This document shows positions 43,901-51,439 of a DNA stretch of 64,000 nucleotides, piece by piece. Source of the stretch: Oegoconia quadripuncta (lineage: Eukaryota; Arthropoda; Insecta; Lepidoptera; Autostichidae); assembly GCA_949316235.1 (NCBI GenBank), contig OX438744.1, positions 24,973,578 through 25,037,577 of the forward strand, read 5' to 3'. Below the pieces are notes generated by a model. The model saw only the letters and a list, made by a program, of their open reading frames with translations, had not been told where the DNA came from and searched no databases. The first letter of the stretch is position 1. Each line of letters opens with the position of its first letter. The position numbers and the translations under genes are program-made.

Positions 43901-46900
43901 GCTTGTGTTGTGGATACCAGATGGTTGATATACAGGGTGTAACGGTTAAGTGTAGTCATATTTTAAGGGCTTGTTCTACCCATCAATACGAACAACTTTT
44001 ACTATGGGGGCAACTTCGAAATCGCGAAAAAAAAATCAGCTGTTTCATACATTGCATCGGGAGGTTATTGAAATTTTCTATGGAACAGCTCATTTTTTTT
44101 TCGCGATTTCGAAGTTGCCCCCATAGTAAAAGTTGTTCGTATTGATGGGTAGAACAAGCCCTTAAAATATGACTACACTTAACCGTTACACGGTGTATTA
44201 CATAAATACATTTTTTTTGTAAATAAATTCATATATAAATGAAAAACATCCATAACTCGGGAACACATGTCTATATTCATCATACAAACATATGCCCCTA
44301 GCGGGATTTGAACCCGCAACCTTTTGGTGTAGCAGTCAGAATTTCTAACCACTACACCAAACAGGTCGTCGAAGAAAGAATACAGCAAAATCATGAAATA
44401 TATAAAAATAATTTCAATGAAACAAAGGATTATTACTTCCCTGAAGCGATTGAAATGTCGCCTCTACAGAGCCATCTACCTCTACATAATTCTTTTTAAA
44501 AGTATGCAACAACGCTTGACCTTTCCATCCCTTAGTTTAAAACTCGAGTAAGTACTTATTTTTTCACATAGATTATATATTAAATGGAATGGTTATGGCG
44601 TAATACGACCGAGTTCTAGAACTACGGTGTACATTTTGCCAATTTGGTACTCTACAGTTATAACAACTAGACCTAGAAAGAATTTGAGATATACCTATAC
44701 TGATATATTCCCCTGAGAAGAACAAGCAAGAAACTCGAGAGGTTGCTCTTTAAAAAAAAAGGTTTTTATATTACAAAATAATATTCCATTATTAATTGTG
44801 AAATAGCTTGGTTATGCGAACGAGCTGGTTATATCCATGAATGTTTATCTTCTAAATAATCTCATATTTTATAATATGCTTTCTTAATAAGTTTCTGTTT
44901 TATAGTATCTTTAAATTTATTGAAAGGAAGATTTTGTATATCAACAGGAACCTTATTATAAAAGCGTATAAAATTGAATGAATAACTGACTTTGCGGAGG
45001 CGACTTATGTGACCTGCAAGTTTATCTTTATTTCTTGTATTGGCATCATGTTTACTTGTCTAAAGATCGAAAGATGTCTATAGGATTTACATGATTAAAT
45101 TTAAAATGGAAGCCACAAACCTCCACATTTTGTTTAAGTAGCGATTCAGCGAGTATGGGACATGAATTCAGAGATTTTGTAGTCGATATTGGAATATTAG
45201 TAAAGAATTTTTCAAAAGCTTCTGCTTCTGTAGTTAGAATTCGCGTATCAGTGTTATGAGCCTTAACTTTGCCAGTTTCGCTATTTATAACTTTCCAAGT
45301 TGTCTTTACTATGTCAGCGTTATTCTTTATTTTATTATTTTTAAAATTTAGCTTTAGCTGTGGCACAAGCTCGCTTAAATATTTTTGAGTATTGTCTAAT
45401 ACATTCAATAAAACTTTCGCTCTTATTATATGTCCTTTCATCATAAAGCTCATATAACTTTTTCCTACTTTTATGAGAAAGTGGAACATAACCTGTTCTT
45501 CCAATATTTGGTGGTTAAGTTCAATAATTGCGAAATCAACGGTTGCGGGTTCGAATCCCGCGACGAGTAAATGATCACGTGGTGAATACAAACATTTATT
45601 CCCGAGTCACGGATGTTTATTTAAATATTTATGTATGTTTATCCGTTATCTAGTATCCATAGTACAAGCTTTGCTTAGTTTGGGGCTACATGATTGGTGT
45701 AAGTGTCCGAAATATTTATTTATTTGAATGTCATGTACGAGGCTTTCCATTTAACACAATTCTGTGGTTAACTCCATTGTTATGCGCTGGTTAAAATGTA
45801 AATGGGGATCCGGTGGCGAAATACCTACAAATCTATTTTAGGCGTTATATTTACATATTTTGCTCGATAAGTAATTAAGTCTGTCGCCCGCTACTATTTC
45901 TGTGAAAGTGTTCTGAATGCTAAGTGTGCGTGAAAGGGCTTTTGTATTTACTGGAAATTGAAAAGGTACGCCCATGTTGAGTCATATAACTAATTTATTA
46001 TAAAAGTAACGAAACAAGGACCTAAAGTACTGGATCTAGTAGTAACTAAATATAATTAATGACGACCTGTTTGGTGTAGCGGTTAGAAACGCTGACTGCT
46101 TACCTAATTAAACAGAAATGCTCTGACCTTTGGAAGGAGTATTTTAATAAAAGAGCTCAAGAAAAAGGAATTTGGTACAAGACTATGAGGATAATAACCG
46201 GAGCCTATGAGTTGCCCCTGGATTGTCAACTACTCACTGGATCGTCAGGATATTGTTATAGCGTTTAGACTCCGTTCCGGACACATTCCATTAAATAAGT
46301 TCGCCCACATGATGGAAAAAGTCCCATCTCCGAATTGTACCGAGTGTCATGTGGTGGAGGATACCTATCATGTGCTGATGAATGTGTCCGTAACGAGAAT
46401 TATAGAAGAGAAGTAGTTATAAACAATAATATATGTATTAGGTGGTTGCAATAGCGCTCTAGCACACCCTGCGTCTCTAGCAGCCAAAAATATGTATAAT
46501 TTATATAAAATTGCTGTGCGACGGAGGAATTAGCCGTCTAGTACATAAGTAAGCTGTACCAACGGAGCGGCATAGTCGCTTTCGACTAAGCTCCTTAAAA
46601 TAATATTTAAAAAAAAACGCTGACTGCTATACCAAAAGGCCGCGGGTTCAAATTCTGCTAGGGGCATATGTTATACGGACATGTGTACCCGAGTTATGGA
46701 TGTTTTTCATTTATTACATGTATTTATTTACAAAACAAAATGTATTTATGTATAGTATATCAACCATCTGGTATCCATAATACTAGCCTAGTTGCTTAGT
46801 GTGGAACTAGATGGCGCTGTGTGTATATGTCCAAGGATATTTATTTATTTATAAAGTGGATTACTAAAGTCGATTGTTTTGACTATTTTCGGCGGTTCAA

Positions 46901-47194
46901 TTGTTTTCTAACTTTTGTCATCTTTTTTATTATTTAGGTTTCTGTTTCAGGTTTGCGTCCGCTCAAGACACCTTCACCTATGAACCACATTTTTCTCTCA
47001 TTATAGAGTTCACAAAGATACAGATGAAACGAAATGCGCTTGTGTAGAAAACAAACGTTGTGTGTCGGACAAAACTTATGTCGTTAAACTTACGTCTGTC
47101 GAGCAAAAAAAAAACTCACCTGTACATGCTGATTCAGGTTATTAGGATCCCGGTCCTCTAAGGCGTCCTGCACATTCTCCGGTTTGGCCGCCAT
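31712..47194 (-). CDS. Caveolin, complete three-exon gene
   Basis: Complement of 47120-47194, 36295-36474 and 31712-31900 gives 147 residues; all exons are phase 0 with GT-AG borders. Seen: DRDPNNLNQHVQ (human caveolin-1 has NRDPKHLN), VWDDIIGEPEGARS in place of the signature FEDVIAEPEG, a scaffolding-like stretch ending ARNWCYT (about 42-61), the membrane hairpin with LIAPPLALILGCGFACLAF (66-84), IWCTAPCMRC with Cys residues suited to palmitoylation, and EAVGHLCRHIRVNF (human EAVGKIFSNVRINL). Caveolins insert a hairpin in the inner plasma-membrane leaflet and oligomerise. Known: caveolin is missing from Drosophila but present in some other insects. Length matches the short CAV3 type (151). 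A longer N-terminus through an upstream exon is possible. Confidence 0.85.
32096..32974 (-). mobile_element. Mariner element (second family), internally deleted
   Basis: 879 bp flanked by TA, with inverted ends CGTAGGTCACACTAAAAG and CTTGGGGCACACTAAAG. The minus strand keeps the N-terminal HTH region (VRRWFAEFERGRVSLHDEFR, EGRPSSAVN), then jumps to the catalytic end (HSPDLAPCDFCIFPKIK) with the middle of the transposase lost. Frames are broken. It lies in caveolin intron 2. Confidence 0.75.
32994..33385 (+). mobile_element. Unclassified retroposon, copy A, with 15-bp target duplication
   Basis: 392 bp from GGCTTTTTGGCGGGAACTCG to an A-run, flanked by AAGTATTGTCATTTA on both sides (32979-32993, 33386-33400). 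It has no recognised tRNA, 7SL or 5S head and no sustained ORF; an ATGGCAGAATATTGTGCAGC start leads only to about 20 codons. It is inserted 4 bp from the edge of the deleted mariner's TA. Confidence 0.75.
33712..33760. repeat. TATATGG microsatellite
   Basis: Imperfect repeats of TATATGG/TATGG directly abutting the mariner insertion at 33761. Confidence 0.8.
33761..35074 (-). mobile_element. Mariner element, copy 1, apparently intact
   Basis: 1,314 bp between TA dinucleotides (33759-33760, 35075-35076). The inverted ends share AAGTATCGGGAAT. It encodes an uninterrupted transposase. It is nearly identical to 47843-49156. It lies in caveolin intron 2. Confidence 0.9.
33810..34883 (-). CDS. Mariner transposase, DD34D, full length
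   Basis: 357 residues from ATG at 34883, normal for the family (about 345-360). The N-terminal paired HTH region (AYEWYKAFKEGREVVVDLPR, then SGRPSTATT) is followed by the WVPHEL-equivalent RLVPKELNF and the catalytic core: ITGDETWVYEYD (Asp158), HHDNAPSH (Asp253) and YSPDMAPSDFFLFPKLK (Asp288), giving exactly 34 residues between the second and third Asp. No stop or frameshift. It cuts and pastes its own element at TA sites. Closest by eye to vertumnana-type mariners, though I could not search. Inference: potentially active source copy. Confidence 0.9.
   Translation of the reverse strand: MENIVEQRVCLKFCVSNDISCGESLKMLRNTYGESCISKTRAYEWYKAFKEGREVVVDLPRSGRPSTATTKENIDRIKKLVLENRRMSLRELASEVNISFKSVHNILIDILGMKRVAARLVPKELNFVQKAQRKHVAEDMVSRASTDPTFMKRIITGDETWVYEYDMQTSQQSSEWRLENEPKPKKPRQSRSKIKVMLTVFFDYRGVVHSEFLPEGETVNKEYYLGVMKRLRESIRRKRPDLWQHNSWMLHHDNAPSHTAIIVKEFLAKNSTKVLDQAPYSPDMAPSDFFLFPKLKLPLRGKRFESIEAIKENSLNELKAIPQIAYEKCMEDWVKRWRCCIASDGAYFEGDKINLDE
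35226..35751. mobile_element. Element bounded by a 24-bp inverted repeat, containing a MITE
   Basis: CTGGTGTCACGTGTTGCTGC near 35226 is mirrored by GCAGCAACACGTGACACCAA ending about 35751. Between them lies the TATTGGGTC-family MITE (35298-35725). The outer inverted repeat may be the ends of a separate short foldback element. Confidence 0.45.
35298..35725. mobile_element. MITE (TATTGGGTC family), copy 2
   Basis: The left end TATTGGGTCTTTACCTATGA and the right complement TATTAGGTTCTTACCTAAGA are inverted repeats. The body matches 4530-4945 and 57976-58393. Confidence 0.65.
35780..36095. mobile_element. Harbinger-type MITE, uninterrupted copy with TTA duplication
   Basis: 316 bp flanked by TTA (35777-35779, 36096-36098). 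The ends GGTCCGTATTAATAAAA and, on the right complement, GGCCCGTATTAATAAAG are inverted. This is the empty-site paralogue of the copy carrying the pogo-type element at 12545-13700. Confidence 0.7.
36295..36474 (-). CDS. Caveolin exon 2 (signature and membrane hairpin)
   Basis: 180 bp, 60 codons, with acceptor CCACTAACAG and donor GTCAGT. It encodes IVWDDIIGEPEGARS, the scaffolding-like region and the first part of the hydrophobic hairpin, ending FACLAFE. GC content is much higher than in the flanks. Confidence 0.88.
36594..36982 (+). mobile_element. Unclassified retroposon, copy B, with 13-bp target duplication
   Basis: 389 bp, flanked by AAGGGCTGCAATG (36581-36593, 36983-36995). The 5' two thirds match copy A. 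The 3' part differs and includes AATTTTCACTCGAAACTCGC before an A-rich end. It lies in caveolin intron 1. Confidence 0.7.
37092..37310 (+). mobile_element. SINE family C, 3'-truncated
   Basis: CCACCTCCGTGGCTCAATGT head, CCCCAGCGGGGTACATG, the CCACCATCTTATCT body and TGTTAATAGCATTGTTGTGT. It ends before the usual tail. Confidence 0.7.
37704..37862. mobile_element. Palindromic MITE, about 160 bp
   Basis: The left arm ATGGTGTCGATTCGGATGTA, CACCAA and CTAAACTAAAACCAGTTT is mirrored at the right end, with a short non-palindromic centre (GTACTGTCTCTTTCTCCCTG). No ORF. Confidence 0.65.
38630..38840 (+). mobile_element. LINE 3' UTR end
   Basis: GAGATTGCTATAAGCCATAA then GACCGCCTTTGG, TCTCTGTATATATTTTAATA and AACAATAAATAATTTTC, a common 3' end of lepidopteran LINEs. 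The coding part is truncated. Confidence 0.5.
38920..39345 (+). mobile_element. LINE 3' end related to 6122-10915
   Basis: Translates in broken frames to GYVYAF and FLSINFK, echoing FYNKVPMDIRNLPLNKFK of the LINE at 10 kb. It is followed by AGAGCAACCCCTCGAGTTTC, TTGCTTGTTCTTCTCAGGGG and AATAAAGTATTTTTTGAAAA. Confidence 0.6.
39763..40134 (+). mobile_element. Unclassified retroposon, copy C, with 14-bp target duplication
   Basis: 372 bp from ACTTTTTGGCGGGATCTCGA to an A-run, flanked by ATCATCATTATGCG (39749-39762, 40135-40148). It matches copy A almost to the end (CCTTCTCCGAGAGGACAGAA) with a deletion around GGAAGTGTAAGCTTTC. Confidence 0.75.
40215..40380 (+). mobile_element. SINE family A, 3' part
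   Basis: Contains ACCATCTGGTATCTATAATA, CAAGCCTAGTAGCTTAGTGT and GGAACTAGATGGCGCTGTGT with a TTTATTTATTTATT end. Confidence 0.6.
40381..41934. other. Caveolin intron 1, unannotated stretch
   Basis: No gene, LTR or SINE body recognised. GC rises locally at 41275-41430, without a supported frame. Confidence 0.35.
41935..42215 (-). mobile_element. tRNA-derived SINE, family B
   Basis: The minus strand has head GTTTGGTGTAATGGATAGTG, B box GCGGGTACGAATCCCGC, then GGGGTAAATGTTTGTGTGAT, ACAAGCTTTGCTTACTTTGG and ACTAGATGATTGGTGTAAGG. At 41940-41995 it adjoins a CATCAGGTGAGATTGTAGTC-type repeat end. Confidence 0.7.
42695..42722. repeat. GATA microsatellite
   Basis: About five uninterrupted GATA units (TAGATAGATAGATAGATAGA). 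Confidence 0.8.
43537..43803 (+). mobile_element. SINE family A head fused to an RTE-like LINE 3' end
   Basis: 43537-43680 has the cleanest tRNA-like head of the family (TTTGGTGTAGTGGTTAGAAA, GCGGGTTCGAATCCCGCTAG). From about 43681 the sequence switches to GTGAAGAGGAAAACATCGTG, GAAGGCCTATATCCCTGCAG and GGGCTGATGATGAT, the 3' end of RTE-like LINEs. A second SINE piece lies just upstream (43415-43500). Confidence 0.6.
43822..44370 (-). mobile_element. SINE family A interrupted by a palindromic MITE
   Basis: The SINE body and head are in the minus orientation (GGCTTGTGTTGTGGATACCA at 43900; GCGGGATTTGAACCCGCAAC near 44300), split at GATGGTTGATATA by the element at 43933-44195. Confidence 0.7.
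43933..44195. mobile_element. Near-perfect palindromic MITE, TA-flanked
   Basis: 263 bp with arms of about 115 bp: CAGGGTGTAACGGTTAAGTG, then ...CTTGTTCTACCCATCAATAC... and ...CTATGGGGGCAACTTCGAAA are mirrored almost base for base on the right. The loop is TCAGCTGTTTCATACATTGC and surrounding bases. Insertion into a TA inside a SINE is visible from other SINE copies. Confidence 0.8.
44690..45540 (-). mobile_element. LINE fragment related to 6122-10915, internally deleted
   Basis: The minus-strand frame (from about 45500 to 45052) reads DIVKTTWKVINSETGKVKAH, EKFFTNIPISTTKSLNS and LAESLLKQN, close to the LINE at 8.9-9.1 kb. It then jumps to FYNKVPVDIQNLPFNKFK and the 3' UTR. About 1.5 kb, including the catalytic RT core, is deleted. 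It abuts the SINE head at 45541. Confidence 0.7.
45541..45730 (+). mobile_element. SINE family B, 5' head partly lost
   Basis: GTTGCGGGTTCGAATCCCGC, GACGAGTAAATGATCACG, TTATCTAGTATCCATAGTAC and GCTTAGTTTGGGGCTACATG. Confidence 0.65.
46063..46860 (+). mobile_element. SINE family A interrupted by a LINE fragment
   Basis: Head GACCTGTTTGGTGTAGCGGT at 46063; the rest (GCGGGTTCAAATTCTGCTAG onward) resumes at 46616 after the inserted LINE. The 3' body is complete to GATGGCGCTGTGTGTATATG. Confidence 0.7.
46101..46615 (+). mobile_element. 5'-truncated LINE 3' end with 13-bp target duplication
   Basis: Flanked by AACGCTGACTGCT (46088-46100 and 46616-46628). The frame 46207-46416 reads DIVIAFRLRSGHIPLNKFAH then CTECHVVEDTYHVLM, the Cys-rich C-terminus that follows RT/RNase H in several LINEs. 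It ends with an A-run. Confidence 0.7.
47120..47194 (-). CDS. Caveolin exon 1 (start)
   Basis: ATG at 47194-47192 in good context (GAG-ATG-G) opens MAAKPENVQDALEDRDPN, NLNQHVQ, then donor GTGAGT. The frame stays open upstream for about 60 GC-rich codons without another ATG, so the chosen start is the shortest supported one. Confidence 0.72.
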
Positions 47195-47842
47195 CTCTAT
47201 TTTCGTCCGGGGCGGATGGGATTTGAGCGCGGGAGGCGCTGTGGCCCGCTCGGGGATCTCCGGGAGCGCTTTATGAGCGCAAGCTAGGCATTGCCGGGAC
47301 GTCGAGCGCGATAGGACCGCACCCCCGCCCGAACCTAGCGGAACGTCTTCAAATGCCACCGTAGTTTGTGAATGCAACTTTACAATTAAGTCTTCTTATT
47401 TGTTTTTAATTTTATTCTACTTTTAAGGCTTTTATGTTTGGTCAATAATGAAAAAAACCTTTGGAATTTATGTAGGATTATTACTCATGTAGTTTATCAC
47501 TTTGAAAGTTGCGAAATTCCCAACATAATCAGTCGCGCGGCTCTTTCAGAGGTTTTAATGAAACTGAAAACAAAGTTTCCCTCTAAAACCTCCTCCTGGA
47601 GCAGCCACTGCGCATGCTCACGTCTAGAAAGAATTAACGTCGTCGTTTACGATCCATTGCACGTTTTGTACGACAGTCTAATGTAATCGAAAATATTGAG
47701 GGCGAATTGTATAATGTTTTGCGATAGCGTCGATATATTTAGTTACTTTTCATTATTATTGTTTTCAGGTAGTATTGAGGGCATTGACCGTATTTACTAT
47801 AATATTCATTTATGAGGCTTTCAAAATGGGTGCAACATGTTA
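47195..47842 (-). promoter_or_regulatory. Region upstream of the caveolin start, candidate 5' UTR/promoter
   Basis: GC-rich from 47195 to 47345, then AT-rich. CTGCGCATGCTCACG near 47607 resembles an NRF-1-type site. No TATA box placed convincingly. Bounded upstream by a mariner insertion at 47843. Confidence 0.3.
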
Positions 47843-49156
47843 TACAGTGTACTAAGTATCGGGAATTTGTCAATAAAACAAAAAATACAAATTATTCATC
47901 TAAATTTATTTTATCGCCTTCAAAGTAGGCCCCATCGCTTGCAATACAACATCTCCACCGCTTCACCCAGTCTTCCATACATTTTTCATAGGCTATTTGC
48001 GGTATGGCCTTTAGCTCATTCAGCGAATTTTCTTTTATGGCTTCTATCGACTCAAAACGTTTTCCTCGAAGTGGTAATTTTAACTTGGGAAATAAAAAAA
48101 AAGTCAGACGGAGCCATATCAGGTGAATACGGTGCTTGGTCGAGAACTTTTGTTGAAATTTTCGCTAAAAACTCTTTCACTATAATGGCTGTGTGTGATG
48201 GTGCATTATCATGGTGCAGCATCCATGAGTTGTGTTGCCACAAATCTGGACGTTTTCGGCGGATACTCTCACGCAAACGCTTCATGACGCCTAAATAATA
48301 TTCTTTATTCACTGTTTCTCCCTCTGGAAGGAATTCGGAGTGAACCACACCACGGTAGTCAAAAAAAACTTTCAGCATCACCTTGATTTTGGAGCGACTT
48401 TGCCGCGGTTTTTTGGGTTTCGGCTCGTTTTCGAGACGCCATTCTGAAGACTGTTGGCTTGTTTGCATGTCATACTCATAAACCCATGTCTCGTCGCCAG
48501 TTATTATAAGTACGTTTCATAAAGGTCGGATCCGTAGAAGCTCGGGAAACCATGTCTTCAGCGACATGCTTTCGCTGCGCTTTTTGAACAAAATTGAGCT
48601 CTTTTGGAACTAGTCGAGCGGCGACGCGTTTCATGCCTAAAATGTCAATGAGAATGTTGTGGACGGACTTAAAAGATATGTTCACCTCACTAGCCAACTC
48701 TCTCAGACTCATACGTCGATTTTCGAGCACTAGCTTCTTGATTCTGTCGATGTTTTCTTTGGTCGTAGCGGTTGAAGGTCTACCAGAACGAGGCAAGTCT
48801 ACTACTACTTCTCGGCCTTCTTTAAAAGCCTTATACCATTCATAAGCCCTTGTTTTCGATATACACGATTCGCCGTAGGTATTTCGCAACATTTTTAGTG
48901 ATTCACCACATGAAATATCATTTGAAACACAAAATTTAAGGCACACTCTTTGTTCAACAATATTTTCCATTGTAAAAATCGCCGAGGACTCAAAACTATG
49001 ACCAACAAAAAGTGTAGTTTAAAACAAATTAAATGACAGATCCCGCTCAAATTTTGCGCGTCAGTACAGTGCTACCAACATGCAGTAAAAAAATTAGAAC
49101 GACCTCTTTTACGCGGGTCTTTTTATTGACATATTCCCAATACTTTTTACACAGAG
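47843..49156 (-). mobile_element. Mariner element, copy 2, inactivated
   Basis: 1,314 bp between TA dinucleotides, nearly identical to 33761-35074. The end reads TACAGTGTACTAAGTATCGG. It lies about 650 bp upstream of the caveolin ATG. Confidence 0.88.
47890..48970 (-). pseudogene. Mariner transposase with two frameshifts
   Basis: ATG at 48970 as in copy 1. A 4-bp insertion (AGTA near 48508) breaks the frame just before the first catalytic Asp (after DPTFMKR), and one extra A in an A-run near 48100 breaks it again after the third Asp (YSPDMAPSDFFF). Otherwise it is almost the same protein as at 33810-34883, including HHDNAPSH. Confidence 0.88.
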
Positions 49157-49416
49157 TAGTATATCGGTAAACTAAAAGACTAATATGCCACCTTTCATTT
49201 TAAAAAACCTGCCAAGATACATGTTTATATTAGAGTTCCGTAGCCATCGTAAACTACAAAGTTATTTTTGCAGTTGATAATTTTGTTTCGTATGTGGTTT
49301 CCATTAACTTTTTACAGACGCAACTTCTTTTCTTTGTTAAATAATTTTGGAGTCTACGATAGCGTAAAGTTAATTCACGAGACCCGTTTACCTTCTGGCT
49401 ATACAGAGGGCAGAGG

Positions 49417-49800
49417 GCGGAGTGTGAGTTTTGTTTCGACTTAACTTTACTATCCGCGTTCACGTTTACGTGACGATTTGTATGGAGAAATGTGCAGCGC
49501 CTCTAGCGGATACTTTACAAAACGATTTTTTTCATAGGGATTTTTTTCGTAAACGCGAACGCGATGGTTAAGTAAAAAACGAGACAAAACTCACACTTCG
49601 CACACTGAGTGTGAGTTTTGTTTCGACTTAACTTTACTATCGCGTTCACGTTTACGTGGCGATTTATATGAAGAAATGTGCAGCGCCTCTAGCGGATAGT
49701 GTGCAAAACGATTATATCGCTTTTTTCATAGATACTTTTTGCGTAAACGCGAACGCGATGGGTAAATTAAAAACGAGACAAAACTCGCACTTCGCACACA
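49417..49800. mobile_element. Palindromic MITE (GAGTGTGAG family), tandem pair
   Basis: Two head-to-tail copies of about 190 bp (about 49417-49600 and 49606-49797), each a foldback with arms GAGTGTGAGTTTTGTTTCGA and ACGAGACAAAACTC[AG]CACTT and centre GCAGCGCCTCTAGCGGATA. Copies are joined by CGCACACTGA. Confidence 0.7.
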
Positions 49801-49972
49801 GGAGTTAATGGACAGGTTAGGTTAGTTAGACCCAGCTACATACATGTCTTAAATTGCTCGACTATTACCTAGTCGTAAACTGGCAGAGCCTACTTAAACT
49901 GTGACAATTTGCCCTTTAATTTCTCTATGTACCTCGTATGTGTATATTTTTTCCTTGGTCGCATCCGATATG

Positions 49973-50290
49973 ACCGCCTTCATGGCTCAATGTAAACATA
50001 GGGTTTACGAATCGAAGGTCGAGGGTTCGATCCCCAGCGGGGTACATGTTTAAGGTAGGAGGTAATGTTAAAGGAGGTAGGGCATCTTAAATGTCCGCCG
50101 GGCTAGCTGCCACCATCTTATCTAAGTCTGCCGCCAAGCAGCAATGTTAATAGCATTGTTGTGTTCCGGTTGTCAGAGATAAGGTAGCCAGTCCCTCAAA
50201 TAAGATGGGATTTCCGGGTCAGTACGCGCCTTACCTTCGGCCGCATCTTCACTTAACGTCAGGTGTGACTGAGGTTAAGTGATTAAAAAA
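49973..50290 (+). mobile_element. SINE family C, nearly full length
   Basis: CCGCCTTCATGGCTCAATGT head, GGTTCGATCCCCAGCGGGGT, CACCATCTTATCTAAGTCTG, TGTTAATAGCATTGTTGTGT and CAGGTGTGACTGAGGTTAAG, then an A-run. Confidence 0.75.
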
Positions 50291-50394
50291 AAATTTATGT
50301 TCGGCGTAGTGTTATTCCTCTATGATGTTATTGAAAAGTCTAGGATTCAGTTGTTTTTAATGTTTTATTATTTATTTATTTTCTTCTTATTTTC

Positions 50395-50577
50395 ACTGCC
50401 ACTATCTTGTCTAAATCTTCTGCCAAACAGCATTGTTGTCTTGCGGTTGTCAGAGATAATATAGCCAGTCCCCCAAATAAGATGGGGTTTCCGGGTCAGT
50501 ACGATTCCACCTTCGCCCTCATCTTAACATCAGGTGTGATTGAGGTCAAGTACTAACCCGTTATTGTGTATTAAAAA
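50395..50577 (+). mobile_element. SINE family C, 3' part
   Basis: CTGCCACTATCTTGTCTAAA then CATTGTTGTCTTGCGGTTGT, GATGGGGTTTCCGGGTCAGT and a GTATTAAAAAAAA tail. It follows the fuller copy at 49973. Confidence 0.65.
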
Positions 50578-50999
50578 AAAGATCAAAGGGCTGCGACAAC
50601 TATTCGCGCGCTATATATGCATACCTATTCAGCCTGTGCTAATTTACTATTATGTGTGTGAACTACTTATTATGTGATGCTATGCAAAATTAAGCACGCA
50701 TGGATTATTATATTGTCGATAGATGTATCCAAAATCGGGACATAATTTTGTAGTTAAGACGATAGCTTTAAAAAAATCCGGCTGAGTGCGTGGCGGGCCA
50801 TGAGCAGTATAGGGTTTCGAGCTTGCCCGTCACAATATGCGGACTTAGAAGTGGGCTTGTTGTTGTTTGATAATTAATTTTCAATGGAAAAAACATTTTA
50901 TAACTTTTTCGACTAATAAACCAGCACAAATTCAAAACCTCGAAAAAATTCGAAAATGCAAAAAGTTAAATGTTCCAAAATTGAAAATTGTTTTAAAAA
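50578..50999. other. No gene recognised
   Basis: AT-rich stretch between SINE pieces. No supported frame. Confidence 0.35.
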
Positions 51000-51105
51000 T
51001 GTAATCTGTGTAGTCTATCAACCATCTGGTATCCATATAACAAGCCTAGTTGCTTAGTGCGGAACTAGATGGCGCTGTGTTTATGTGCAAAGATATTATT
51101 ATTAT
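51000..51105 (+). mobile_element. SINE family A, 3' part
   Basis: GTCTATCAACCATCTGGTAT, ACAAGCCTAGTTGCTTAGTG and GGAACTAGATGGCGCTGTGT, ending in ATT repeats. Confidence 0.6.
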
Positions 51106-51109
51106 TATT

Positions 51110-51425
51110 ATCATATCGGCCTGCATCCAGCTACTTCCCGTGCCATTCTATAACCTCGTGAGGGGATGTCCTACGCTGCCCTTGCCGGAGCGTGGTCTCC
51201 ACTCTATAACCTCGTGAGGGGATGTCCTGCGCTGCCCTTGCCGGAGCGTGGTCTCCACTCTATAACTTTACCCCACCGGCATCAGTTCTTCGAGCTATGT
51301 GCCCTGCCCACTGTCAATTTAACTTAATAATCCGCTGGGCCATGTCGGTGGCTTACGTTCGTTTACGGATTTCTTTATTCCTGATTCGATAACGTACCGA
51401 AACGCCGCTGCATAAGTTGAAACTA
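51110..51425 (-). mobile_element. Decayed LINE coding relic with a tandem duplication
   Basis: The minus strand reads RIRNKEIRKRT-stop-ATDMAQ, RIIKLN-stop-QWAGHIARRT, then VETTLRQGQRRTSPHEVI. A block of about 57 bp (CTATAACCTCGTGAGGGGAT ... GGAGCGTGGTCTCCACT) is repeated twice at 51149-51265. Same family as 320-560 and 2330-2570. Confidence 0.65.
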
Positions 51426-51439
51426 CATGTCTCGATAAA

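Noticed and set aside
45052..45591. 179-residue open frame as a host gene
   Set aside because: The N-terminal part is translated SINE sequence and the rest is a fragment of the LINE reverse transcriptase region.
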